Source: Chryseobacterium indologenes (GTDB taxonomy: Bacteria > Bacteroidota > Bacteroidia > Flavobacteriales > Weeksellaceae). Taken from it: DNA of 64,000 bases. Positions 10,289 through 18,250 of the stretch are shown here, piece by piece (the first letter of the stretch is position 1; every line of letters begins with the position of its first letter). Position numbers and translations under genes: made by a program. The notes beneath the pieces are model-generated. The model had not been told where the DNA came from. It searched no databases and saw nothing but the letters and a program-made list of their open reading frames with translations. Location of the stretch: assembly GCA_002439165.1 (NCBI GenBank), contig DJTE01000014.1, positions 1-64,000 of the forward strand, in the 5' to 3' direction.

Positions 10289-10801
10289 TTAAACGTTTCT
10301 GATGAGTAAGTAAAAATGATGGAGATCATAGAACTGATTATTTTTATAAACGGCATCTATTGAAACCCTTTCTTCAATGAATCCGCTGTTTTTCAGTACT
10401 TTCATAGAAGCTGTGTTGTATTCAAATACTCTTGCAAAGATCCGGTTCAGGTCCAGGTTGTTTACTGCATAGTCAATCAGTTTTTCTGTTGATCTGCTGG
10501 CTATTTTTTTTCCCCAGTATTTTTCCCCGATCCAGAATCCGAGTTCTGCACTTTTTCTGTAAACGTCAGGCTGTTTAATCAGGCTTATCATTCCTGCGAA
10601 ATGCCCGTTATATTCTATTGCAAAAGTCAGCTGAGGGTCTTCTGCAGATACCATATCAATAAACTGAAGAGCGTCTTTAAGGGTATAAGGATGAGGAAAT
10701 ATATCCCTCATATTATCCCATATATTTTTATTGTCAGCTAATGTGCTTAATGTGGCTGCATCATCCACAGATAGCTTTCTTAAAATGATTGTATCTTCCA
10801 T
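10289..10801 (-). CDS. GNAT N-acetyltransferase (RimJ/RimL type)
   Basis: A 170-aa GNAT-fold acetyltransferase of the RimJ/RimL group. The hallmark segment ELGFWIGEKYWGKKIAS (residues ~88-104) is the beta4/acetyl-CoA-binding region, followed by NRIFARVFEYNTASMKVLKNSGF, the typical C-terminal half. Family members acetylate N-terminal amines of proteins or amines of small molecules. It lies 83 bases downstream of a TrpRS-like gene on the same strand. It could acetylate the peptide product for maturation or self-protection; this is inference. RimL-like enzymes acetylating the modified peptide antibiotic microcin C are a known parallel. Confidence 0.85.
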   Translation of the reverse strand: MEDTIILRKLSVDDAATLSTLADNKNIWDNMRDIFPHPYTLKDALQFIDMVSAEDPQLTFAIEYNGHFAGMISLIKQPDVYRKSAELGFWIGEKYWGKKIASRSTEKLIDYAVNNLDLNRIFARVFEYNTASMKVLKNSGFIEERVSIDAVYKNNQFYDLHHFYLLIRNV

Positions 10802-10884
10802 GGTAAATTAAATGTTTAAAGTAAATCTGTAAAACCTGATCATGCTGACGGTAGGAAAGAAAAACGGTTTTTCCGCTGATGGAC

Positions 10885-11832
10885 TCAGATACTGTAAATA
10901 TTGAGTGAATTTTTAAGCGGTTCCAGAGAAGATTTTAAAATATCTTCTACGGATTCTTTTCCTTTATCGAGTACATTCAGTAAATATTCGTTGGTAAGCC
11001 TGTTTTCTCTGAAAGGACGCAGTTCTTCAGCCAGAATACCGAAAAATTTCATTTTCTCCTCAAGACTGAACGCGCTGTGTTCCAGGGCCTGTGAAAGATC
11101 TTCCCTGTGCAGCGAGTTATACCATTCCTGCAGTACTTTTTTGTCCTGTACAGACATGATCTTTGCTTCCAGGTCGTCTATATCTTCGCTCAGGAAAACA
11201 CAGTTCTTCTGAATCATATATTTTCCGTCGGTTCCGTTGATATATCCGATCTTTGACGGAAGATACCTGGGAACACTGATGGAAATGTTATTCCGCCTTT
11301 TCAGGTTTTCTGCGATCTCTTCCATAATATAAATGTAACCGATGATTTCTTCTCCCCCCTGAAAGTAATCTGCATTAAGGCTCAATGCCATTGCAGCAAT
11401 ACCTATCTGAGGATAAAGCCATTCCGTAACAGACGGGTAGTTGCTCAGTCCCAGTTCCTTTCTCTGATATGATTTCAAAGATCCCAGAAAAGAATTCTGA
11501 TACAGATGATTACAGTATTCCACATCTATGACGGTGCTGTAATACAGCATATGCTCAAGGAATAAATGAGCAATATCTGATGTAAGAAGGATATTGTTAT
11601 TTTCTACATCGAAGCCTGAATTGATAAAATCCTGTACGACAAATAAAGTCCTGTTCTGAATGTATTCTCTTTCTTTAGGGTACATAAAATAGGCCAGGAG
11701 ATCATCAAGAACTACAAATGTATTGTATTCATACTGAGATTCTGCCAGGGATTTCATCGCTCCGAAATAATGGCCCAGATGTCTGGGACCGGTTACAGGG
11801 TTGTGTGCACTGATTAAATTTTTTCTTTCCAT
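10885..11832 (-). CDS. TrpRS-like class I aminoacyl-tRNA synthetase paralogue A, altered KMSKS loop
   Basis: This 315-aa protein matches bacterial tryptophanyl-tRNA synthetase over its length (usual ~330 aa). It has the HIGH region GPRHLGHYFGAM (residues ~15-26), a GGEE segment where TrpRS has GEDQ, the lead-in GTDGK to the KMSKS loop, and the C-terminal ELRPFRENR. The KMSKS loop itself reads YMIQKN, so the lysines that stabilise the adenylation transition state are largely lost. By hand alignment the Asp that binds the Trp indole is replaced by a hydrophobic residue. It is therefore unlikely to be a housekeeping TrpRS. It sits between the precursor-like peptides and the GNAT gene, so a role in amino-acid activation for, or binding of, the peptide is the working guess. 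It is a clear paralogue of the protein at 13694-14653. Confidence 0.85.
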   Translation of the reverse strand: MERKNLISAHNPVTGPRHLGHYFGAMKSLAESQYEYNTFVVLDDLLAYFMYPKEREYIQNRTLFVVQDFINSGFDVENNNILLTSDIAHLFLEHMLYYSTVIDVEYCNHLYQNSFLGSLKSYQRKELGLSNYPSVTEWLYPQIGIAAMALSLNADYFQGGEEIIGYIYIMEEIAENLKRRNNISISVPRYLPSKIGYINGTDGKYMIQKNCVFLSEDIDDLEAKIMSVQDKKVLQEWYNSLHREDLSQALEHSAFSLEEKMKFFGILAEELRPFRENRLTNEYLLNVLDKGKESVEDILKSSLEPLKNSLNIYSI

Positions 11833-11859
11833 TTTTATTAATTTTTTATGATTTGGGAA

Positions 11860-11889
11860 ATATAGAGACCAATAAATTGGTCCCTATAT
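11860..11889 (-). promoter_or_regulatory. Strong hairpin after the precursor genes (stabiliser or partial terminator)
   Basis: Read on the minus strand (the transcript), ATATAGGGACCAAT pairs with ATTGGTCTCTATAT as a 14-bp stem with one G-U wobble and a very short loop. The wobble pairs only in the minus-strand RNA. It lies 30 bases after the second peptide gene and 27 bases before the TrpRS-like start. Only three T follow, so it is not a standard terminator. It could protect the upstream mRNA 3' end or attenuate, giving more precursor than enzyme. Confidence 0.65.
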
Positions 11890-11919
11890 CCTATTAAGGA
11901 ATTACATTTTGAATAAGAC

Positions 11920-12120
11920 TTATTCGCAGTCCTGTTTTATATCACTGTCATGAATAATGATATTTTCATCTACCATATTCATCATTCTGAGTTTATCTCT
12001 GGTGATCTCCAGGGGAGTACTCAGCATGGGCTTTACATTCTCAAAAACCGGAGTGGCTTTACTGTCAAGGGATTTTACTTTCCCTTTGATTTCTTTGGTG
12101 TTTTCTTTCAGGGTTTTCAT
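11920..12120 (-). CDS. RiPP precursor-like peptide, copy 2
   Basis: A 66-aa peptide identical in protein sequence to the one at 12136-12336. It has a Lys-rich N-terminal half (KTLKENTKEIKGKVKSLDSK) and an acidic, Ile/Asp-rich C-terminus ending in KQDCE, with one Cys next to last. It has no Trp or Tyr, no signal peptide and no GG cleavage motif. That leader/core-like polarity, the size, and its place beside a radical SAM enzyme with a PqqD-like domain fit a ribosomally made modified peptide precursor. I do not recognise the family. The two copies differ at 12 bases, all third-position synonymous, so the protein is under strong selection. Confidence 0.8.
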   Translation of the reverse strand: MKTLKENTKEIKGKVKSLDSKATPVFENVKPMLSTPLEITRDKLRMMNMVDENIIIHDSDIKQDCE

Positions 12121-12135
12121 TGCTTTGAAATTTGT

Positions 12136-12336
12136 TTATTCACAATCCTGTTTGATATCACTGTCGTGAATGATGATATTTTCATCTACCATATTCATCA
12201 TTCTAAGCTTATCTCTGGTGATCTCCAGGGGAGTACTCAGCATAGGCTTTACATTCTCAAAAACCGGAGTGGCTTTACTGTCAAGGGATTTTACTTTTCC
12301 TTTGATCTCTTTGGTGTTTTCTTTTAAGGTTTTCAT
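12136..12336 (-). CDS. RiPP precursor-like peptide, copy 1
   Basis: The first of two tandem 66-aa precursor-like genes, transcribed 23 bases after the radical SAM gene and 15 bases before its twin. The protein is the same as copy 2, with the DNA differing at 12 synonymous sites. Candidate modification sites in the C-terminal 20 residues are three consecutive Ile, several Asp/Asn, one His and the penultimate Cys. Which residues are modified cannot be told. The short spacing and shared strand place it in the same operon as the putative modifying enzymes. Confidence 0.8.
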   Translation of the reverse strand: MKTLKENTKEIKGKVKSLDSKATPVFENVKPMLSTPLEITRDKLRMMNMVDENIIIHDSDIKQDCE

Positions 12337-12359
12337 TTTAATAAATTTTTGATGGTTGA

Positions 12360-13661
12360 TTATAGTAATTCCTTAATATTTGCTGTTTTTCCGAAATAAT
12401 TATCACTGGTTGTAAGGCTTCTCCATTCGTTCATTTTATCAGATTTTTGCCAGATACGGATAAGGTCATTCCCGATAATGCTTCCTGCATTCCACTCATG
12501 ATCGTTCTCAACATCCACTCTTTTAAGTTTTACAGAAACATAGCACTGGCCCTGGGGAGTGATTCTCATTAGCCGTTCTCCGGTTCTCGTCAGCAGAGGC
12601 TGATCATTAATCAGGCTTCTGAAAGTATCCTCACTCACATCATTTACAATTTCCTGCCACGCAGAATCGGCGGGTTTGATGATTTTTTCATCCACAAGCT
12701 GTTTGAGCTGGAGATTGGCTTCATACAGTTCCTGATTGTCGGGCATATCTTTCTCCAGATTCAGAGCCCTTCCGGCTATATAAAGAGGAGCGAAGCTGTA
12801 CCCCAGCGGCTTGTAAGGGGCAATGAGTTTTCCAATATTATAGATGTCATTTTTGTTATGTTTGGTAAGTACAGTTCCTACAATAAACGGGACATGATGC
12901 CTGTGAAGCAGATCCATACCCTTCATCACCTTCTGGAAATTCCCTTTACCGCGGTACTGCTCACAGAGCTCGCGTGTTGAGCCGTCCAGTGTAGTCTGCA
13001 GGAAAACAAAATTCTTCAGTTTACTTAAGTAGATGATGTCGTTTTCAGTTGTTAGGGTCAGATCAGATCCAATGGAAACCATCAGTCCCAGCTGATCTGC
13101 ATACGAAACCATTTCGAGCAGATCATTTCTTCTGGTAAAAGGATCTCCACCGGTAAACCGTACATAATAGACCCCGGAATCCGAGATGTTTTTAATAACC
13201 GGAATCCATTCTTCCACAGATAATTCCAGGGAAATATCTACACGCGGATTACTGAAATAAGAGCAGTAAGAACATTCTCTCGCACATTTATTGGTGCTTT
13301 CAATCTCTACTCCCAGGGGAGCGTAAAAATATTCATCCGAAAAATGGTCATCGGGAACATCCTCAAAATAGAAAACAGGACCTTCATTAAAAATCTGATT
13401 TTCAAATTCCAGACATATATCAACTCTTTTCAGAAGGCTGACAAAACTTTCGATCTCTTCGGGCGGTACATGGGAAATATCGAAATCTTCTGAAATTTTT
13501 TCATAGATCTCGGCGATACTTTTAGGCGATTTCAAAGCCAGGATGATCTGGTAACCGAGCTTATTGAAAAACCGGACTGATTTTCTTTTATTAATGAGAA
13601 CAATGCAGCCGAAACCTTCTTTCCGTACCTTTAGCTGTGGGCTTAAGATGAATCTTTCCAT
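12360..13661 (-). CDS. Radical SAM peptide-modifying enzyme with PqqD-like N-terminus and cysteine-poor C-terminus
   Basis: A 433-aa radical SAM protein. Residues ~1-90 resemble a PqqD-type RiPP recognition element (leader-peptide binding). The core carries the cluster motif CARECSYC (CxxxCxxC, residues ~126-133) that binds the [4Fe-4S]/SAM cluster, with FTGGDPF near 168 as the SAM-binding glycine motif. The C-terminal part has the SPASM-like pattern ITPQGQ...GSIIGN...RIWQKS, but only one Cys where SPASM domains normally have six or seven. It therefore probably lacks auxiliary Fe-S clusters. It lies directly upstream of the twin precursor genes. Likely role: radical modification (epimerisation, crosslink or similar) of the peptide; the exact chemistry is unknown. 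Confidence 0.85.
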   Translation of the reverse strand: MERFILSPQLKVRKEGFGCIVLINKRKSVRFFNKLGYQIILALKSPKSIAEIYEKISEDFDISHVPPEEIESFVSLLKRVDICLEFENQIFNEGPVFYFEDVPDDHFSDEYFYAPLGVEIESTNKCARECSYCSYFSNPRVDISLELSVEEWIPVIKNISDSGVYYVRFTGGDPFTRRNDLLEMVSYADQLGLMVSIGSDLTLTTENDIIYLSKLKNFVFLQTTLDGSTRELCEQYRGKGNFQKVMKGMDLLHRHHVPFIVGTVLTKHNKNDIYNIGKLIAPYKPLGYSFAPLYIAGRALNLEKDMPDNQELYEANLQLKQLVDEKIIKPADSAWQEIVNDVSEDTFRSLINDQPLLTRTGERLMRITPQGQCYVSVKLKRVDVENDHEWNAGSIIGNDLIRIWQKSDKMNEWRSLTTSDNYFGKTANIKELL

Positions 13662-13693
13662 ATTATTTTGTTTTTTTTGGTAGTTAAGTTTTT

Positions 13694-14653
13694 TCAGAGG
13701 ACATTATAAATTTCTCTTTTCAGAGTGCTGATATGGCTGGAAAACTGATCTTTTACAGAGTCATAATTGCTGGTAATAATTTTGTCCAGATAGTCTATTT
13801 CCAGCCGGTTTTCCCTGAAAGGTCTCAATTCATCAACCAGTATCTCTTTAAGAAGGTTTTTGAGATAAGTAAAATCCTGATCGGCAGAATAAAATTCAAA
13901 CACATTTTGATGACCTGCCGAGGTCAGCCAGTCCTCAATGACCTTCTTATTATCAATTTTCTCAATTTTTCCGATCAGGGAATCTTCATCTTCCGACAAA
14001 AAAATACTGTTATGCTGAAACATATACTCTCCGTCCAGACCTAAAACATAGCCGTTTCTTGCAGGTTCATACAGGGGAGGATAATTATAGTCGTTGTATA
14101 CTTTTTTGATATTATTTTTAATGATATTCATAATATAGGTATAGCCTATGATTTCTTCTCCCCCCATAAAGAGTTCGGTTTCCAGCGCGAATGAAACAGC
14201 GGGGATGCTCAGTTGAGGATAGAGCAGCTCAAAAACGGAGGGGTACATATTAAGACCAAGTTCATCTCTCTGATAAGACTTGAGCCCTCCTAAAAATGAA
14301 TTTTCGTACAGATAATGGCAAAACTTAAAATCTATAAAATCTGCATAAAAAATGATGAGTTCCATAATTTCCGGCATAAAGGAACTTGTGAGAACAATAC
14401 GGTTCTTTTCAAAATTATAGCCACAGTTGATAAAATCCTGCAGTACAAAATAAGTTCTGTTTTTAATAGCTTCAGCTTCTTTTGGATTCATCAGTATGGC
14501 CATGACATCATCAATAACAAGATAGGAATCATGTTGATCCTGGCTGTTGATAAAATCCTTCATGGAACCCCAGTAATGCCCCAGATTTCGGGGACCGAAA
14601 ATAGGATTTTGTACACATACCTGTTTCAGTTTGTAGGTGATATTATCTTCCAT
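13694..14653 (-). CDS. TrpRS-like class I aminoacyl-tRNA synthetase paralogue B, altered KMSKS loop
   Basis: A 319-aa paralogue of the protein at 10885-11832. Shared landmarks are FGPRNLGHYWGSM (HIGH region, residues ~19-31), NSFLGGLKSYQRDELGL, MGGEEIIGYTYIM, GLDGEYMFQHN (KMSKS position) and ELRPFRENRL. Both proteins have YMxQxN in place of KMSKS, so this change is conserved and presumably functional, not decay. The indole-binding Asp of TrpRS appears replaced by Val. Its start overlaps the end of the AAA+ gene by 11 bases, so the two are translationally linked. Two divergent copies may form a heterodimer, as TrpRS is normally a homodimer; that is inference. Confidence 0.85.
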   Translation of the reverse strand: MEDNITYKLKQVCVQNPIFGPRNLGHYWGSMKDFINSQDQHDSYLVIDDVMAILMNPKEAEAIKNRTYFVLQDFINCGYNFEKNRIVLTSSFMPEIMELIIFYADFIDFKFCHYLYENSFLGGLKSYQRDELGLNMYPSVFELLYPQLSIPAVSFALETELFMGGEEIIGYTYIMNIIKNNIKKVYNDYNYPPLYEPARNGYVLGLDGEYMFQHNSIFLSEDEDSLIGKIEKIDNKKVIEDWLTSAGHQNVFEFYSADQDFTYLKNLLKEILVDELRPFRENRLEIDYLDKIITSNYDSVKDQFSSHISTLKREIYNVL

Positions 14654-15779
14654 AGCTTTGGGTATAAAATAAGTTGATAAATTCCTTTGTCAGTTCCACT
14701 TTATGATCCTGAATATCGCTCATGATAGAAGGAACGATAAGCCCCAGTATTTCTTCTGATTTAGAATCATAGCCCTGTTTTTTCATGGAGCTGGCTTCTT
14801 TTATATATGAGTTCAGCAGCTTTAATTTCTTTTTTTGTTCAGTAAATTTCTTTTTATTGCTTTCAAAGGCTTCAGTGATCTTTTTTTTAGCCTCTTTTAT
14901 GCTGCCGATATCGATATTGTTTCTATGCTTAAAGATATCTTTGAAGAGTGGATCGTTATTTAGGTGGTCATGAAAATCTTCTTTATATTCCAGTTCAATA
15001 AGAGCATCGGAATATTTAAATTCACTGCTCATGACAAGGCTTGAGCAGGCAAGGTCCATAAGATCGATCGCTTTATCGGGAAAATAAGAATCATTGATGT
15101 TTTTGGTAAGCTTAACGGCTTCCAGAACTGCTTCATCATTGATCAGGATCTTATAAAACTCCTCATATCTGTGTTTCAGTTTTTTGATGATGAGATAAGT
15201 GATATAGTCTTCAGGCTCTTCAATAGTCACTTTGTGAAACCGTCTGTCTAATGCTTTATCTAAAAAAACAGAACTCTGATACTCCATGAAAGTAGTTGCT
15301 CCGATCAGCTGGATTTCACCCCGGGCTATATAAGGTTTGAGCAGATTGACGAAATCTACCGATCCTTCGGAAGCTCCGGCCTTCATAATGGTATGCAGCT
15401 CATCAATAAAGAGGATCACCTCGCTGCGGCCTATTTCTTTCAGGAGTTCTTCCGCTCTTTCCTCAAACTCCCCTCGATAGCTTGTTCCGGCCAGCATGGT
15501 AGACATTTTGATTCCGTATACTTTTTTATTCCGAAGCATATCAGGAACCTCATCCCTCACAATCATCTGGGCTATACATTCTACAATGGCCGTTTTTCCC
15601 ACCCCGGGATGCCCCAGAAGAATAACGTTGTTTTTAATTCTTCTGCACAATGTTTCAATAATTTTCTTGATCTCAATATTTCTGTAAAAAACCGGATCAT
15701 AGCGATTGGATTTTGCATTTTCATTAAAATTAACAGCATACCTGTCAATTGCCGAAATATGAAGTTTAACGTTTTCCAT
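14643..15779 (-). CDS. Stand-alone ClpB/ClpC D1-like AAA+ ATPase
   Basis: A 378-aa protein aligning with the first ATPase domain of ClpB/ClpC. It has Walker A GHPGVGKT (~56-63), GTSYRGEFEERAEELLKE, Walker B ILFIDELHT, sensor 1 LIGATT, the arginine-finger stretch ALDRRFHK, and FPDKAIDLMDLA. ClpB is ~860 aa; here the N-terminal domain, the second ATPase domain and any ClpP-binding loop are missing. The last ~130 residues are Lys/Glu-rich and probably helical. It is the first gene of the peptide locus. Likely role: ATP-driven remodelling of a partner such as the TrpRS-like pair or the peptide-enzyme complex (inference). Confidence 0.85.
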   Translation of the reverse strand: MENVKLHISAIDRYAVNFNENAKSNRYDPVFYRNIEIKKIIETLCRRIKNNVILLGHPGVGKTAIVECIAQMIVRDEVPDMLRNKKVYGIKMSTMLAGTSYRGEFEERAEELLKEIGRSEVILFIDELHTIMKAGASEGSVDFVNLLKPYIARGEIQLIGATTFMEYQSSVFLDKALDRRFHKVTIEEPEDYITYLIIKKLKHRYEEFYKILINDEAVLEAVKLTKNINDSYFPDKAIDLMDLACSSLVMSSEFKYSDALIELEYKEDFHDHLNNDPLFKDIFKHRNNIDIGSIKEAKKKITEAFESNKKKFTEQKKKLKLLNSYIKEASSMKKQGYDSKSEEILGLIVPSIMSDIQDHKVELTKEFINLFYTQSYGR

Positions 15780-16204
15780 TGGAGGGTAGTGCTTTAATGG
15801 TTGATGATGACTGAACTAATTGTATATATAATGTAGGGAATGCCTTAAAATAATCACAAAAGTGATGGCCATATGAGTAAATACTGATATGAATTTATAA
15901 TCTGTATTGGTTTAAATTCCGGAGACAGACTGAAAAAAAAGCATAGAAAAGAACTGCTGCCAGCTTAAACCGTTTCAGTAATTTCATAGTATGACATGTC
16001 CGGTCTGGCTTCAGCCGGGAAGCAATTAAACTTCTGAACTTAAACAACAGAATTTTACCGTTTTCAGAAAGGTATATAGGTTATATTACAGATAAGAATA
16101 TAACCTTGACCTATAATTAGTCTTTTTAGATCTATCTTACTATAAGCGGATGATTGATGATTAATTTTCCAGTTGAATACCTATTGATATTCCGGTAGAA
16201 TCAG

Positions 16205-16228
16205 GATTTGAAGACGGATCTTCAAATC
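16205..16228. other. Perfect 10-bp inverted repeat with 4-base loop
   Basis: GATTTGAAGA and TCTTCAAATC flank CGGA. No T-tract follows, so it is more likely a regulatory or RNA structural element than a terminator. Confidence 0.5.
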
Positions 16229-16837
16229 TTAATTGGAAATTACAGATTCCCAAAGATTTAGAGTTTTCTCTGCCTGAGAGTGCTCAGGCTTGTCTGCAGG
16301 TAAGCAGACTGCATTTTCAGATTATTGTTTTTTAGCGGAAGGTCTGTACCATTATCACAGAAGATCAGATATTGTTTTCTGTAACAGGGAAACAGTCTTT
16401 CGGTTATACAAACCCTGAAATACCTGTGCCGGCGACGATGTCTGCGGCAGTAAATTGAACTGCTTTTTTCATAAAAAAAATATTTAATGTTGATTTGTTA
16501 ATGCAATATACAAAATATTTATCACAATCAAAGGAATTATTTAATTATTTTTATTGTTGTCTGAAACCCTTTATACATGGTAGTTTTTGAATTGGAAAAA
16601 CGTATTTTAAAGGAGATGTAATCAAAATAGATACTGATATATTGAAACACGGCGAAAAAAATAATTCTTTTTATTTTCCGGAAGCCTATCTTTGTCAGGA
16701 GAAAACCGTCGGGAGACCGGATATGGCTGGTAAGGAATTTTTCTTAAAAAACAGAGCATCAGATTCCGGAATTAATCAACAGAATATGATCCTCTCACGA
16801 ACTCCCGTTTTTATGCCCGGAGCCGTGGTCTTATTCA

Positions 16838-16845
16838 TAACTTTG
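16838..16845 (+). promoter_or_regulatory. Probable -7 box for the retropepsin-like gene
   Basis: TAACTTTG matches the Bacteroidota -7 consensus TAnnTTTG exactly. It lies 37 bases before the ATG at 16883. The -33 TTTG is not clear; the nearest is TATG, 22 bases upstream. Confidence 0.45.
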
Positions 16846-16882
16846 GACTTATCGGGAATTAACCATTAAAAAGATTAAAAAT

Positions 16883-18163
16883 ATGTTTACCCATATATTC
16901 AGGAATAAGATAAAAACAATATTGGCTGTCATCTGTATCACAGCTTCCCAATGGTTTTATGCCCAGCAGCTGTCTTCTTTTAATGAAGTGTATAACCTTA
17001 TACAGAAGAAGGATTTTTTTAATGCTGAAAAACGGTTTGAAGCAGAGAAAAAACAGTTCCCGAAGGGATATAAAGATTTCACAGAAGCAATATTGTACAA
17101 TGCCTTCAATCAACCGGAACTTTCAGAACAGAAAGCCGCTCCGCTCATCGGCTCAGGTTCCCCTCTTCCGGATTCACTCATGCTGAAGCTTTACAGAATC
17201 CGGGAAGACAATGCGATGAAACAGTATAAGTATGCATCTGCCGGAAATATACTGAAAACCATACAGGCCAAATACGGTAAACTGCTTTCTCAAGAGGAAA
17301 AAGAAGATCTTGAAAATACATTGAAGATCTGGACAGCACTGGAGGATCAGCCCGGACAGAAAACGGAGATCAGAAGTACCACAACCCTGAAAATGGAAAA
17401 AGACAAAGCAGGACTGAAGAACCTCAAGGTAGAAATAAACGGAGATTCTGACGGTTTTATTTTCGATACAGGGGCCAATTTATCCGTGATTACAGAATCT
17501 GCGGCCAGACGTTTTCAGATGAAAGTGATTCCTGCCGGAATTAAAGTGGATGCTATTACGGGAGCATCGGTAATGGCTGACCTGGCAGTATGTAAAAAGA
17601 TGACCCTGGGGAATATTACAGTTGAAAATGCAGTATTTCTTGTGTTCCCGGACTCTGCACTGGCTTTTCCGCAGATCAGTTATCAGATCCACGGTATTTT
17701 AGGCTTTCCTGTCATTGAATCTTTTAAAGAAATACAGATGACAAAAGACGGCTATTTTATCGTCCCTGAAAAAGAAACGGCAGTAAGTGCTCCTTCCAAT
17801 ATGGCAATTGACGGGCTTACCCCGATGATCGGGATGGACGGTATGCATTTCAGTTTCGATACCGGGGCCGAACGTTCCATGCTGTATTACCCTTATTATC
17901 TTAAAAATAAACAGCTGATCGATCAGAATTATAAGACCGCCCCGATCAGTTTTGGCGGAGCAGGAGGAACCAAAACGTATAACGGAGCCGAAATTGAGGC
18001 TGTTTTTCATATTTTAGATAAAAAAGTAACCCTCAATAAGGTAAGTGTCCTGAAAGAAAACTTCGGTAAACATAAAGTATACGGGAATATAGGCCAGGAC
18101 GTTATTAACAGCTTTCAGAAACTTACCCTGAACTTTGATCAGATGTTCATTAAATTTGAATAA
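16883..18163 (+). CDS. Exported retropepsin-like aspartic protease with two DTGA motifs
   Basis: A 426-aa protein with an N-terminal signal peptide (residues ~1-28, ending near FYAQ). A helical, possibly TPR-like region covers ~30-155. Two aspartyl protease half-sites follow: FDTGANLSVIT near 191 and FDTGAERSML near 323. In the retropepsin family two such halves form one active site with one Asp each, so this is a single-chain two-lobed aspartyl protease, probably periplasmic or surface-exposed. Substrate unknown. It is followed by a short hairpin (18178-18196, AAATCAAG-TGG-CTTGATTT) without a T-run. Confidence 0.85.
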   Translation: MFTHIFRNKIKTILAVICITASQWFYAQQLSSFNEVYNLIQKKDFFNAEKRFEAEKKQFPKGYKDFTEAILYNAFNQPELSEQKAAPLIGSGSPLPDSLMLKLYRIREDNAMKQYKYASAGNILKTIQAKYGKLLSQEEKEDLENTLKIWTALEDQPGQKTEIRSTTTLKMEKDKAGLKNLKVEINGDSDGFIFDTGANLSVITESAARRFQMKVIPAGIKVDAITGASVMADLAVCKKMTLGNITVENAVFLVFPDSALAFPQISYQIHGILGFPVIESFKEIQMTKDGYFIVPEKETAVSAPSNMAIDGLTPMIGMDGMHFSFDTGAERSMLYYPYYLKNKQLIDQNYKTAPISFGGAGGTKTYNGAEIEAVFHILDKKVTLNKVSVLKENFGKHKVYGNIGQDVINSFQKLTLNFDQMFIKFE

Positions 18164-18250
18164 TATCAGGAACCGGAAAATCAAGTGGCTTGATTTGAAA
18201 AGTCCTGTAAAAAATTCCTCCGGTTTTCATTCTCTTAATGCATCTGTATC

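Larger units (their letters stand above)
15780..16882. other. Long intergenic region (1.1 kb) between divergent units
   Basis: This region separates the minus-strand peptide locus from the plus-strand protease gene and should hold both promoters. It contains TCAC-AAAA-GTGA at 15854-15865 upstream of the AAA+ gene, a possible operator, and the hairpin at 16205-16228. A 75-codon open frame at 16642-16869 has no recognisable features and I do not call it a gene. Confidence 0.5.

Noticed and set aside
10885..14653. Housekeeping tryptophanyl-tRNA synthetase
   Set aside because: Two copies in a peptide locus, both without KMSKS and without the Trp-binding Asp.
16642..16869. 75-codon open frame upstream of the retropepsin-like gene
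   Set aside because: No domain, signal or coupling; it overlaps the promoter region of the next gene.
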